Source: Vibrio neptunius (GTDB lineage Bacteria > Pseudomonadota > Gammaproteobacteria > Enterobacterales > Vibrionaceae). From it: 64,000 nucleotides of DNA. This document shows positions 50,777-57,903 of this stretch, in pieces. Numbering within the stretch: position 1 is the first letter of the stretch; each line of letters starts with the position of its first letter. Where the stretch lies: assembly GCF_000967495.1 (NCBI RefSeq), contig NZ_JXXU01000047.1, forward strand, positions 62,001 through 126,000, read 5' to 3'. The notes under the pieces were generated by a model. The model made no database searches and had not been told where the DNA came from. It saw nothing but the letters and a program-made list of their open reading frames with translations. Position numbers and translations under genes: made by a program.

Positions 50777-51316
50777 ATGCAACTAAACAAAGTTCTTAAA
50801 GGGCTATTGATTGCGCTACCAGTTCTAGCAGTTACAGCATGTAGTTCAAGCGATGATGCAGCGAACGCTTCTGGTTCTGAAACTAACCAATCAACGTCTG
50901 GTTCTGCTAACGGCGTTGATACCACTGTAGTTTCACCAATCGGTGAGAACGGCCAACTTTCTGAGCAAGAGCTTAAAGAGCAGGCACTTCGTGAGTCTCA
51001 AACAATTTACTTCGCGTTTGACAACGCAACCATCGCTAGTGACTACGAAAAAATACTTGCTGCACACGCGGCTTACCTAAGCAAGAACCCAGCACTTAAA
51101 GTGACGATTGAAGGTCATGCTGATGAGCGTGGTACTCCAGAGTACAACATCGCGCTTGGTGAGCGTCGTGCAGCTGCAGTTGCTAAGTACCTGCAAGCAC
51201 TAGGTGTTCAAGCGGATCAAATCTCAATCGTGAGCTACGGTGAAGAAAAACCTCTACTGTTAGGTCAATCTGAAGATGTATACGCTAAGAACCGTCGTGC
51301 GGTTCTAGTATACTAA
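50777..51316 (+). CDS. pal: Pal, peptidoglycan-associated lipoprotein
   Basis: The 179-residue outer-membrane lipoprotein has lipobox AVTAC (lipid-acceptor C22) and a Ser/Gly-rich linker (about 23-50). An OmpA-like domain (about 70-179) has IYFAFDNATI, VTIEGHADERGTPEYNIALG and RRAAAVAKYLQALGV. The Asp and Arg of HADERGTPEYN bind diaminopimelate in peptidoglycan. Codon use suggests high expression. Confidence 0.96.
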   Translation: MQLNKVLKGLLIALPVLAVTACSSSDDAANASGSETNQSTSGSANGVDTTVVSPIGENGQLSEQELKEQALRESQTIYFAFDNATIASDYEKILAAHAAYLSKNPALKVTIEGHADERGTPEYNIALGERRAAAVAKYLQALGVQADQISIVSYGEEKPLLLGQSEDVYAKNRRAVLVY

Positions 51317-51330
51317 TCAAGGAAAACCTT

Positions 51331-52107
51331 ATGTTCAGTAACCTTAAGCGCGTAGTTACGCTTACGTTACTGGCAAGTGCAGCGAACTTTGTGTTCGCTG
51401 CACCAGCTCCAGTATCTGATATCAGTGGCAGCAACCCTGTGCCGTCCTCCTCAGCCGATCCGGCTAATGAAACCGAAGTTCAACGTCTTGAGCGTTTGCT
51501 ACAAAATCGCAATCGTGTTCAGTTGCAGATGCAGCAACAGCTCGACGAAATGGCGTTGGAAATTAGTGATCTTCGTGGTCAGCTAGAAAAGAATAATTAC
51601 GACATGCAGCAGATGCTGCAGCGTCAGCGCGAATTGTTTATCGAACTTGATAAACTTCGCAGCCAAGTCAACAGCACGCCAGTCGTGACTGCGACGCCAA
51701 CGGATGATAAGGCCAAGACAGCAGGCAAGTTCAGTACCAACGCTGATGAACAAACCGCTTATCAGGATGCCGTCGATCTGATCCTTAAAAAGAGAGATTA
51801 CGCGGGGGCAATTGCCGCTTTCCAGCAGTTCCAGAAAGATTTTCCTGATTCAATATTTGCGCCAAACGCCCACTACTGGTTGGGGCAACTCTATTTTGCT
51901 GACAAGCAAGACAAAGAGGCTGTGAAAAGTTTTGCCGCTGTCGTGTCTTACAAAGACTCAAACAAGCGTGCTGATGCGTTAGTGAAACTTGGTGACATTT
52001 CGCAACGTAACAACAATACGGCACAAGCGAAAAAATACTATCAGCAGGTCATTGATGACTATCCGGATAGTGCTTCTGCAAAACTTGCAGCAGAACGTCT
52101 TAAATAA
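51331..52107 (+). CDS. cpoB: CpoB (YbgF), Tol-Pal associated coordinator of septal wall synthesis
   Basis: The 258-residue periplasmic protein has a signal peptide cut near FAAPAP (residue 24). A coiled coil (about 45-110, rich in Gln and Leu) drives trimerisation. A TPR domain (about 140-258) has AYQDAVDLILKKRDYAGAI and FAPNAHYWLGQLYF. CpoB links TolA to PBP1B at the septum in E. coli. It ends the tol-pal operon and a terminator follows. Confidence 0.95.
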   Translation: MFSNLKRVVTLTLLASAANFVFAAPAPVSDISGSNPVPSSSADPANETEVQRLERLLQNRNRVQLQMQQQLDEMALEISDLRGQLEKNNYDMQQMLQRQRELFIELDKLRSQVNSTPVVTATPTDDKAKTAGKFSTNADEQTAYQDAVDLILKKRDYAGAIAAFQQFQKDFPDSIFAPNAHYWLGQLYFADKQDKEAVKSFAAVVSYKDSNKRADALVKLGDISQRNNNTAQAKKYYQQVIDDYPDSASAKLAAERLK

Positions 52108-52115
52108 TAGTTAAG

Positions 52116-52140
52116 GGAGTGCATTGCCACTCCTTTTTTT
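52116..52140 (+). terminator. Intrinsic terminator of tol-pal
   Basis: GGAGTG/CACTCC with a short loop is followed by seven T residues, 9 bases past the cpoB stop. Confidence 0.85.
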
Positions 52141-52253
52141 ATCACTCTTGCTTTCAGTGTGTAAGCGATAAGTAATTGTGACGGAAACTGGCATCTTGAA
52201 CTAGGTTGAGGTTACAATACCCGGATTACTGGAAGTTGCGTAGAGCAAGAGCA

Positions 52254-53315
52254 ATGAGCCACATTTTAGATACAATCGAAACCGTTTACCCATTCCCTCC
52301 AAAACCAACACCGCTGACAGACGAACAAAAACAAGCGCACATAAAAAATATTAAAGCGCTGTTAAAAGAGAAAGATGCGGTATTGATCGCCCATTACTAC
52401 ACTGATCCTGAAATTCAGGCCCTAGCTGAAGAAACGGGGGGATTTGTTGGTGATTCACTTGAAATGGCTAAGTTTGGTAACCGACACCCTGCGAGTACAC
52501 TCATCATAGGTGGTGTACGTTTTATGGGTGAGTCTGCCAAGATTTTAACGCCTGAAAAACGCATTCTGATGCCCACACTTGAAGCTGAGTGCTCGCTAGA
52601 TTTAGGTTGTCCCGCGGATAAATTCACAGAATTCTGCGATGCGCATCCTGATCATACCGTGGTGGTTTACGCCAATACTTCGGCAGCGGTTAAAGCACGC
52701 GCAGATTGGGTCGTGACTTCAAGTATCGCATTGGACATCGTCGAGCATTTAGATGCAGAAGACAAACCGATTATTTGGGGACCTGACCGCCATCTAGGCT
52801 CGTACATTGCTAACCAAACAGGCGCAGATATGTTGCTGTGGCAGGGAGAGTGTGTTGTTCATGACGAGTTCTCAGCTGATGCACTTCGTAAGATGAAAGG
52901 TCTCTATCCTGAAGCCGCGATTTTGGTCCACCCTGAATCACCAGCAAGTGTTGTCGAATTGGCAGATGCTGTGGGTTCCACCAGCCAACTGATCAAAGCA
53001 GCCAAAGAACTGCCGCAGAAAAAAATGATTGTTGCGACCGACAAAGGCATCTTTTTCAAGATGCAGCAATTAGTGCCAGAGAAAGAGCTAATTGAAGCGC
53101 CCACGGCTGGTGCCGGTGCAACTTGTCGAAGCTGTGCTCATTGTCCGTGGATGGCGATGAATGGGCTTAAAGCTATCGAGAGCGCACTGCGAGATGGTGG
53201 TGAGCAGCATGAGATTTTTGTTGATGAAGCGCTTCGTGTTAAGTCTTTAATCCCCCTCAACCGCATGCTAGATTTTGCTGAACAGCTCAACATCAAAGTG
53301 AAAGGCAACGCTTAA
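52254..53315 (+). CDS. nadA: NadA, quinolinate synthase
   Basis: From ATG at 52254 the protein has 353 residues (E. coli 347), starting just before the conserved TVYPFPPKPTPL. The frame is open 48 bases further up with no family match. NadA condenses iminoaspartate with dihydroxyacetone phosphate to quinolinate using a [4Fe-4S] cluster. Candidate ligands are the Cys in ECSLDLGCPAD, in WQGECVVHD and in the CRSCAHCPWM tail. NadA follows tol-pal, as in E. coli. Confidence 0.94.
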   Translation: MSHILDTIETVYPFPPKPTPLTDEQKQAHIKNIKALLKEKDAVLIAHYYTDPEIQALAEETGGFVGDSLEMAKFGNRHPASTLIIGGVRFMGESAKILTPEKRILMPTLEAECSLDLGCPADKFTEFCDAHPDHTVVVYANTSAAVKARADWVVTSSIALDIVEHLDAEDKPIIWGPDRHLGSYIANQTGADMLLWQGECVVHDEFSADALRKMKGLYPEAAILVHPESPASVVELADAVGSTSQLIKAAKELPQKKMIVATDKGIFFKMQQLVPEKELIEAPTAGAGATCRSCAHCPWMAMNGLKAIESALRDGGEQHEIFVDEALRVKSLIPLNRMLDFAEQLNIKVKGNA

Positions 53316-53325
53316 CGCTTTTCCC

Positions 53326-53356
53326 AAAGAGCCAGCTTAACTAAGCTGGCTTTTTT
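53326..53356. terminator. Bidirectional terminator between nadA and the DsbB-like gene
   Basis: AGCCAGCTTA/TAAGCTGGCT with a minimal loop, flanked by A- and T-runs, lies 11 bases past the nadA stop and 15 bases before the convergent DsbB-like stop. Confidence 0.9.
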
Positions 53357-53370
53357 GTCTTTGCATTGTC

Positions 53371-53910
53371 TTAACTGAATAGCCAGTAACTCACTGGATC
53401 ATCTGGACATTGGTAAGGTCCGCATTCGAAAAACGTAGAAATCACGTTCAGGGCGACCACTGACAAGGCCAGTAGGCAAACCAGACGCCCCAGCTTGCTC
53501 ATTTCATATGACTCGTTGTTCCATGCTTGATTCCAAAGCATCATCAAGACCGCCACCGCCAGAATCGTTGCAGCGAACAAAACAAACGCCCAAGTGTAAT
53601 AGTGCATGCCGAAAATCGCACTGCCATATCCTGGAGTACCGGGAATGACATGTAGTGAGACTTGTCGCAACGCGGTTGCAGCCCCAAACAAAGCACCTAT
53701 CAGAACCACACCATAGTGGCGCTGTTGAACACCGTACTTAATGTTGAGCATAAAGCCAAACATGACCATGGCAAAGCCAATGCGCTGGAGCAAGCAAAGT
53801 GGGCAGGGGAGTTCATTGAGAGCAAACTGAAGAACAAAGCCGATCAGCAAGACTAATGTCATACCAAAAAGGCCGAGAATATTGAGTCTAATGATTTGAT
53901 TTTGGTTCAT
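53371..53910 (-). CDS. DsbB-family disulfide bond formation protein
   Basis: The 179-residue inner-membrane protein has four hydrophobic segments and the DsbB-type active site ELPCPLCLLQR (C36, C39). A second Cys pair, FFECGPYQCPDD (C163, C168), comes after the last helix. In DsbB the equivalent pairs pass electrons from a DsbA-like partner to quinone. The second pair is far from its DsbB position, and the pairing with a DUF5993 gene suggests a paralogue with its own partner rather than the housekeeping DsbB. No DsbA-like gene is nearby. Its ATG follows AAGGAGGCAGC, 12 bases after the small upstream gene. Confidence 0.83.
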   Translation of the reverse strand: MNQNQIIRLNILGLFGMTLVLLIGFVLQFALNELPCPLCLLQRIGFAMVMFGFMLNIKYGVQQRHYGVVLIGALFGAATALRQVSLHVIPGTPGYGSAIFGMHYYTWAFVLFAATILAVAVLMMLWNQAWNNESYEMSKLGRLVCLLALSVVALNVISTFFECGPYQCPDDPVSYWLFS

Positions 53911-53922
53911 CGTGCTGCCTCC

Positions 53923-54078
53923 TTACAACAATATTGAAAGAGCATCGTTCGCATGGTGGTTAAACCAATACAGACCGAGTATTACCGAAGTGGCAAACAG
54001 GATATAGCCAAGTGATTTTTTGCCGCAGAATGCCAACAGCATCGCGGCAAAAAGCACCAAAAAAATGAAAGACATCAT
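53923..54078 (-). CDS. DUF5993-like small membrane protein
   Basis: The 51-residue peptide is encoded from ATG at 54078 (a second ATG follows directly). It has two membrane segments: MMSFIFLVLFAAMLLAFCGK, then LGYILFATSVILGLYWFNHH, with one Cys at residue 18. Such peptides are found just upstream of DsbB-like genes and are grouped as DUF5993. The stop is 12 bases before the DsbB-like start, so the two are co-transcribed. A role as a small partner of the oxidoreductase is likely but unproven. Confidence 0.78.
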   Translation of the reverse strand: MMSFIFLVLFAAMLLAFCGKKSLGYILFATSVILGLYWFNHHANDALSILL

Positions 54079-54175
54079 GTGAAAACCCTTACTTTCTTAT
54101 CTTGATTATGGCGAGTTTAGTACTCGTCTATCGTTAAGATAGACCTGAGTGCGGTTAGATTCGATAGATAAACGC

Positions 54176-54228
54176 AAAACCTAAGATTGCAATAAGACAT
54201 ACTTTAAAATCTGATGGGCTTAGGTTTT
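54176..54228. repeat. Long-range inverted repeat upstream of the potassium channel gene
   Basis: AAAACCTAAG (54176-54185) and CTTAGGTTTT (54219-54228) are perfect 10-bp arms 33 bases apart. The site sits between the divergent DUF5993/DsbB and channel genes. It may be an operator pair or a leader hairpin. Confidence 0.4.
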
Positions 54229-54371
54229 GTTCTATGATTCTGATTTTATGAACATTATGGCGATAAGTCATTCAGGCCGAGCATTACTTTGAGTGACAGA
54301 GTTGGCTCATCGGTCCTGAGTGAGTTAGTCTTGGAAGAATATTGATAGTAATCAGTCGAGTAAGTAGAAAT

Positions 54372-55409
54372 ATGTCAATTTGGTTGGTTTTCAAAAAGTG
54401 GCTGGGTGTGCGTTTGTTCCAGCTAAGCAATCGCAACTTGATCGTATTGCTTTTCGTATACATTGCCTTGTCTTGGCTAGCGTTGGCAGCCAGTGGTGAA
54501 AGCGAGCTGACTCAAGATGTATCGACCTTTATTTACTACCTCATGGTGACAGCTTCGACCGTCGGTTATGGCGACTATTCCCCCGTGACCCAAGTTGGAA
54601 AATGGGTAGTGATTTTGTTTGTCATACCGGGTGGCTTAACCTTATTTGCCGCTTTAATTGGCCGATTAGCGTCAGCGTCAGTGGATTACTGGCGCGCAGG
54701 AATATTAGGAAAACGGAGAGTTGGTGTGGAAAATCATATTCTGCTTTTAGGTTGGAATGGTCAGCGAACCATGCATCTCATTCGCATGCTTCAGCACGAG
54801 GAAGAGGGTAAACGGCCTATCGTATTGTGTAGTCGTTCAGACATTGAGAACCCTTTGCCCGGAGAAATCGGTTTTGTCAAAGTCACCAGTTATACTGACG
54901 AGCAGGAGATGGAAAAGGCATCGATCACACAGGCAAGTTGTATTGTGGTGGATAACTTGGAAGATGATATTACCTTGTCAGCGGCGCTTTACTCAGCCAA
55001 CGTCAACCCAAATGCGCACTTACTAGCTTATTTCAAAGATGAAGCGTTGAGCCGATTGTTAAATCAACATTGCCCGAACGCAGAATGTATTCCTGCTGTT
55101 GGTGCAGAAATGTTGGCCAAAGCCGCAGTAGACCCAGGATCTAGTGCACTCCATCAGGAGCTACTCGCATCAACGCGAGGGATGACTCAGTATTCCACCA
55201 TTTATCCAGAGAGTGCAACGCCTACGGATGTGCAGTCTATTTTTGTCTATATTAAACGCGCTTATCAAGCCACATTGATCGCCATTGATACAGGAAGCGG
55301 AATAGAGCTTAACCCAGATTTAGACACAGCGATTCCTGCAGGGGCGAAGCTTTTTTACATTGCCGATGAGCGCATAGACCGCATTGATTGGCAAAGTATG
55401 CCTACCTAG
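54372..55409 (+). CDS. Two-helix potassium channel with RCK (TrkA-N) domain
   Basis: From ATG at 54372 the protein has 345 residues. A further start at 54342 (ATT) is less likely. The pore module has TM1 (about 22-40), the selectivity filter TVGYGDYSP (63-71) and TM2 (about 75-97). The cytosolic regulator starts with ILLLGWNGQRTMHLI (about 121-135), a nucleotide-binding Rossmann motif of RCK/TrkA-N type, and continues to about 345. It is a Kch- or MthK-like channel. Without voltage-sensor helices it is probably gated by ligands. Confidence 0.88.
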   Translation: MSIWLVFKKWLGVRLFQLSNRNLIVLLFVYIALSWLALAASGESELTQDVSTFIYYLMVTASTVGYGDYSPVTQVGKWVVILFVIPGGLTLFAALIGRLASASVDYWRAGILGKRRVGVENHILLLGWNGQRTMHLIRMLQHEEEGKRPIVLCSRSDIENPLPGEIGFVKVTSYTDEQEMEKASITQASCIVVDNLEDDITLSAALYSANVNPNAHLLAYFKDEALSRLLNQHCPNAECIPAVGAEMLAKAAVDPGSSALHQELLASTRGMTQYSTIYPESATPTDVQSIFVYIKRAYQATLIAIDTGSGIELNPDLDTAIPAGAKLFYIADERIDRIDWQSMPT

Positions 55410-55575
55410 CGAACGGTTTTTTAGCCAATATTCTCATCTTTTATGTGTTTTGTTTCTTATAAAAGAGAAAATAATTTCATTTCTGTATGTTTTTTACTTT
55501 ATTTATTGATTTTATAAAATTATTGATTAATGTGTCGTTGAGTATTTGCACTATTTATAATAAAGGAAAAATAAC

Positions 55576-56826
55576 ATGCAAAAAACGTTAGTGGCTTTTG
55601 CAGTGAGCATGTTGATGCCAATGGCTTCAAGTGCTCAAGAGCCAGCGAGTTCGTTGAATGAGGTCAACACACGTATCATCAATGGTTCAGTGGCTGGAAA
55701 GTCTGACTGGCCATTTATGACGGCTCTGATTAAAAAAGCATCAATTAATGCGTATAGTGGTCAGTTTTGTGGTGGTAGTTTTATTGGCGGCAGATATGTT
55801 TTAACCGCAGCACACTGTGTGGACGACAAAGACGCAAGCGAAATTGATGTATCGATTGGTATTCATGATCTAAACAATGAAGCGACAGAAGGTCAGCGTG
55901 TTTCAGTACGTGCGATTTACATACATCAAGATTACAACAAAGCGATCACTTCTAACGATTTTGCTATTTTGGAATTAGAGAACGACGTTGTGGCTACTCA
56001 AGCTACACTGGCTTCTGAAACCGAAGTAAACCGTTTGTCTGTGGGTCAAAGTTTAACGGTCATGGGTTGGGGCAACCAAACTAATGGCGGTAATGCGTAC
56101 CCAACGCAGCTTCATCAAGTAGATTTACCATATGTTGATCGAGGTACCTGTCAAAATCTAGGTGGACCTTATGCGACTGTTGGCAGTTATGCGATATGTG
56201 CGGGCTATGCAGCAGGGGGAAAAGACTCTTGTGATGGAGATAGCGGTGGTCCATTGGTCGTTAATGACGGCGGTACCTATAAACAAGTTGGTGTCGTAAG
56301 TTGGGGTAACGAGTGTGCTCAGGCGAACGCTTATGGTGTTTATGCCAACGTTGGCTACTTTAATAATAATGGTTGGATCAACAAGAAAACGGCTAACGTT
56401 AGCTATACTCAGGACATCAGGCTTAGTAGTAAAAGTGGCGAGTATTCCTACAACTTGCCAATCCGAAATTACGGAGCAGAAGCGTTTGATGTGACGAATA
56501 TTACCACGCCATCTGGCGTAACTGTGATGTCGAACAATTGTACTTCTACTCTCAACAATGGCGACTCATGTTCTATAGATATTAAAGTGGACGCTTCTAC
56601 CGTTTACGATGCATCCAATCGTGCCACAATGACGGTGGCAACGGATCATAGCGTAGCCGGCGAGTTAGATATGCATATTATCTATAACTATAATGCTCCA
56701 TATTCGATAACACAAAGCTTGACTACCTCAAGTAACGGCAGTAGCGGTGGCTCATCATCTTACGGCTTAATACTGCTCGCTTTGTTTGGCTTCGTGAGCA
56801 GAATGAAAGAGAGAAAAAATGTTTAA
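55576..56826 (+). CDS. Secreted trypsin-like serine protease with GlyGly-CTERM tail
   Basis: The 416-residue protein has a signal peptide (about 1-21, MQKTLVAFAVSMLMPMASSA) and a short propeptide ending at RIINGS. The chymotrypsin-fold domain has triad H80 (TAAHC), D128 (SNDFAI) and S223 (GDSGGPL). A beta-sandwich-like domain (about 280-375) and the sorting tail GGSSSYGLILLALFGF plus basic end follow. GlyGly-CTERM proteins are type II secreted and processed by rhombosortase in vibrios, as known for VesB-type proteases. The lipoprotein gene overlaps its end by 8 bases. Confidence 0.9.
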   Translation: MQKTLVAFAVSMLMPMASSAQEPASSLNEVNTRIINGSVAGKSDWPFMTALIKKASINAYSGQFCGGSFIGGRYVLTAAHCVDDKDASEIDVSIGIHDLNNEATEGQRVSVRAIYIHQDYNKAITSNDFAILELENDVVATQATLASETEVNRLSVGQSLTVMGWGNQTNGGNAYPTQLHQVDLPYVDRGTCQNLGGPYATVGSYAICAGYAAGGKDSCDGDSGGPLVVNDGGTYKQVGVVSWGNECAQANAYGVYANVGYFNNNGWINKKTANVSYTQDIRLSSKSGEYSYNLPIRNYGAEAFDVTNITTPSGVTVMSNNCTSTLNNGDSCSIDIKVDASTVYDASNRATMTVATDHSVAGELDMHIIYNYNAPYSITQSLTTSSNGSSGGSSSYGLILLALFGFVSRMKERKNV

Positions 56827-57178
56827 ATGGTGTGCTAACCTGCTGCTCGTTTTTTCAGGGCTAGGTTTGACGGCTTGTCACTCAACGTCGAGTAATGCAA
56901 ATGAAGCGGGTCTTGTGGTGCCTCTTGAAAGCCATAAGATTAATGCTGATCGGATAGTCTTCAATGCGGTTTCGACAGGGTGCAGTACAGGTGAAGACTT
57001 TAAGATCCGAGTGGATAGCGAGGACGCCCAACAGGCGACAATCTCAGTCGTTCGAATCAAGCTAGACCCTTGTAAACGAATGGCGGCTTATGAAGCCTTT
57101 GAACTGCCTTTATTGGATTCGATAAAAGGTAAGCGGATATCGGTCAATAACCCGATTGGTGAGGCGATTCGTAAGTAA
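56819..57178 (+). CDS. Small lipoprotein overlapping the protease gene, unknown function
   Basis: The 119-residue protein starts at ATG 56819, inside the last codons of the protease gene. Its signal has lipobox LGLTAC (lipid-acceptor C20). The mature part has two more Cys, in STGCSTGEDF and LDPCKRMAAYE, that could form a disulfide. No family is recognised. The overlap means coupled translation, so the two may act together, for instance as an immunity, inhibitor or maturation partner (inference). A terminator follows. Confidence 0.8.
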   Translation: MFKWCANLLLVFSGLGLTACHSTSSNANEAGLVVPLESHKINADRIVFNAVSTGCSTGEDFKIRVDSEDAQQATISVVRIKLDPCKRMAAYEAFELPLLDSIKGKRISVNNPIGEAIRK

Positions 57179-57181
57179 GTA

Positions 57182-57211
57182 AAAAGCCGGCTCAGAGCCG
57201 GCTTTATTTTT
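57182..57211. terminator. Bidirectional terminator after the lipoprotein gene
   Basis: AAAGCCGGCTC/GAGCCGGCTTT with a very short loop, plus a T-rich tail, lies just past the lipoprotein stop. It reaches the convergent YecA-type stop at 57210, so it serves both transcripts. Confidence 0.88.
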
Positions 57212-57791
57212 ACTCCGCTTCCGCCAACATGGAACCGCGCATTGCCAGGCCGCACAGCATAGTTGGAATCGCGTTGAATATTTCTTCAAACTGTTCAAGG
57301 CCTTCAATGCCTTGTTCTGCAAGCGTCGCGATTGACGTCTCTGGGTCATAGAGCATACTCAAAGAGAGCAATACACCGCCGAGCAACGCGCTGTCTTCGC
57401 TCGATTCCGGCATGATGGTTTCCCAATCATCTCTGGCGAGCTGCCAACCTTGAAGCACACCTTCACAGAAATCACGAGTCTCCTGATTAACGATATCGGC
57501 TTCGTCTAGCGCGCACTCGCTAGGCCATGCCCACTGGTTGTCCAAAAGAGCAGGACGGTATTCATTCCACATCGCAATGATAAATTCGATGTAAGTCTCT
57601 AACTGCTCGCCATCTGAGAATGGCGCCACTTCTTCGCCTCCCCATAGAAATGGAAGCCATTCTTCTGGTGGCAGCACATTCGGCGCAGCCGCCATTGCTG
57701 TAACGAATCCTTGAGTTTTAGGCTCGTTGATAAGTCGGTTTTCAAGTTCTGGCTGAGAAAGGATTTCTTGTAATGTCAAAGTGAATACCAA
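57210..57791 (-). CDS. YecA/YgfB (UPF0149) family protein
   Basis: The 193-residue acidic protein is UPF0149-like: TQGFVTAMAAAPNVLPPEEW, LPFLWGGEEVAPFSDGEQLE, FCEGVLQGWQLARDDWE and GVLLSLSMLYDPE. No SEC-C zinc tail is present, unlike E. coli YecA. The start is TTG at 57791, or possibly TTG at 57779; neither has a good ribosome site, so the N-terminus is uncertain. The family has no firmly known function. Confidence 0.82.
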   Translation of the reverse strand: MVFTLTLQEILSQPELENRLINEPKTQGFVTAMAAAPNVLPPEEWLPFLWGGEEVAPFSDGEQLETYIEFIIAMWNEYRPALLDNQWAWPSECALDEADIVNQETRDFCEGVLQGWQLARDDWETIMPESSEDSALLGGVLLSLSMLYDPETSIATLAEQGIEGLEQFEEIFNAIPTMLCGLAMRGSMLAEAE

Positions 57792-57903
57792 AGTGGGGTA
57801 ATGGAAATTGAGCCAATACTAACAGCGAAAACGAGACATAAAAAGGTGGCAGCATGTGGATATTCGCTATAATTGAGCTTAAACAGACAAAATTCAAAGG
57901 CTT

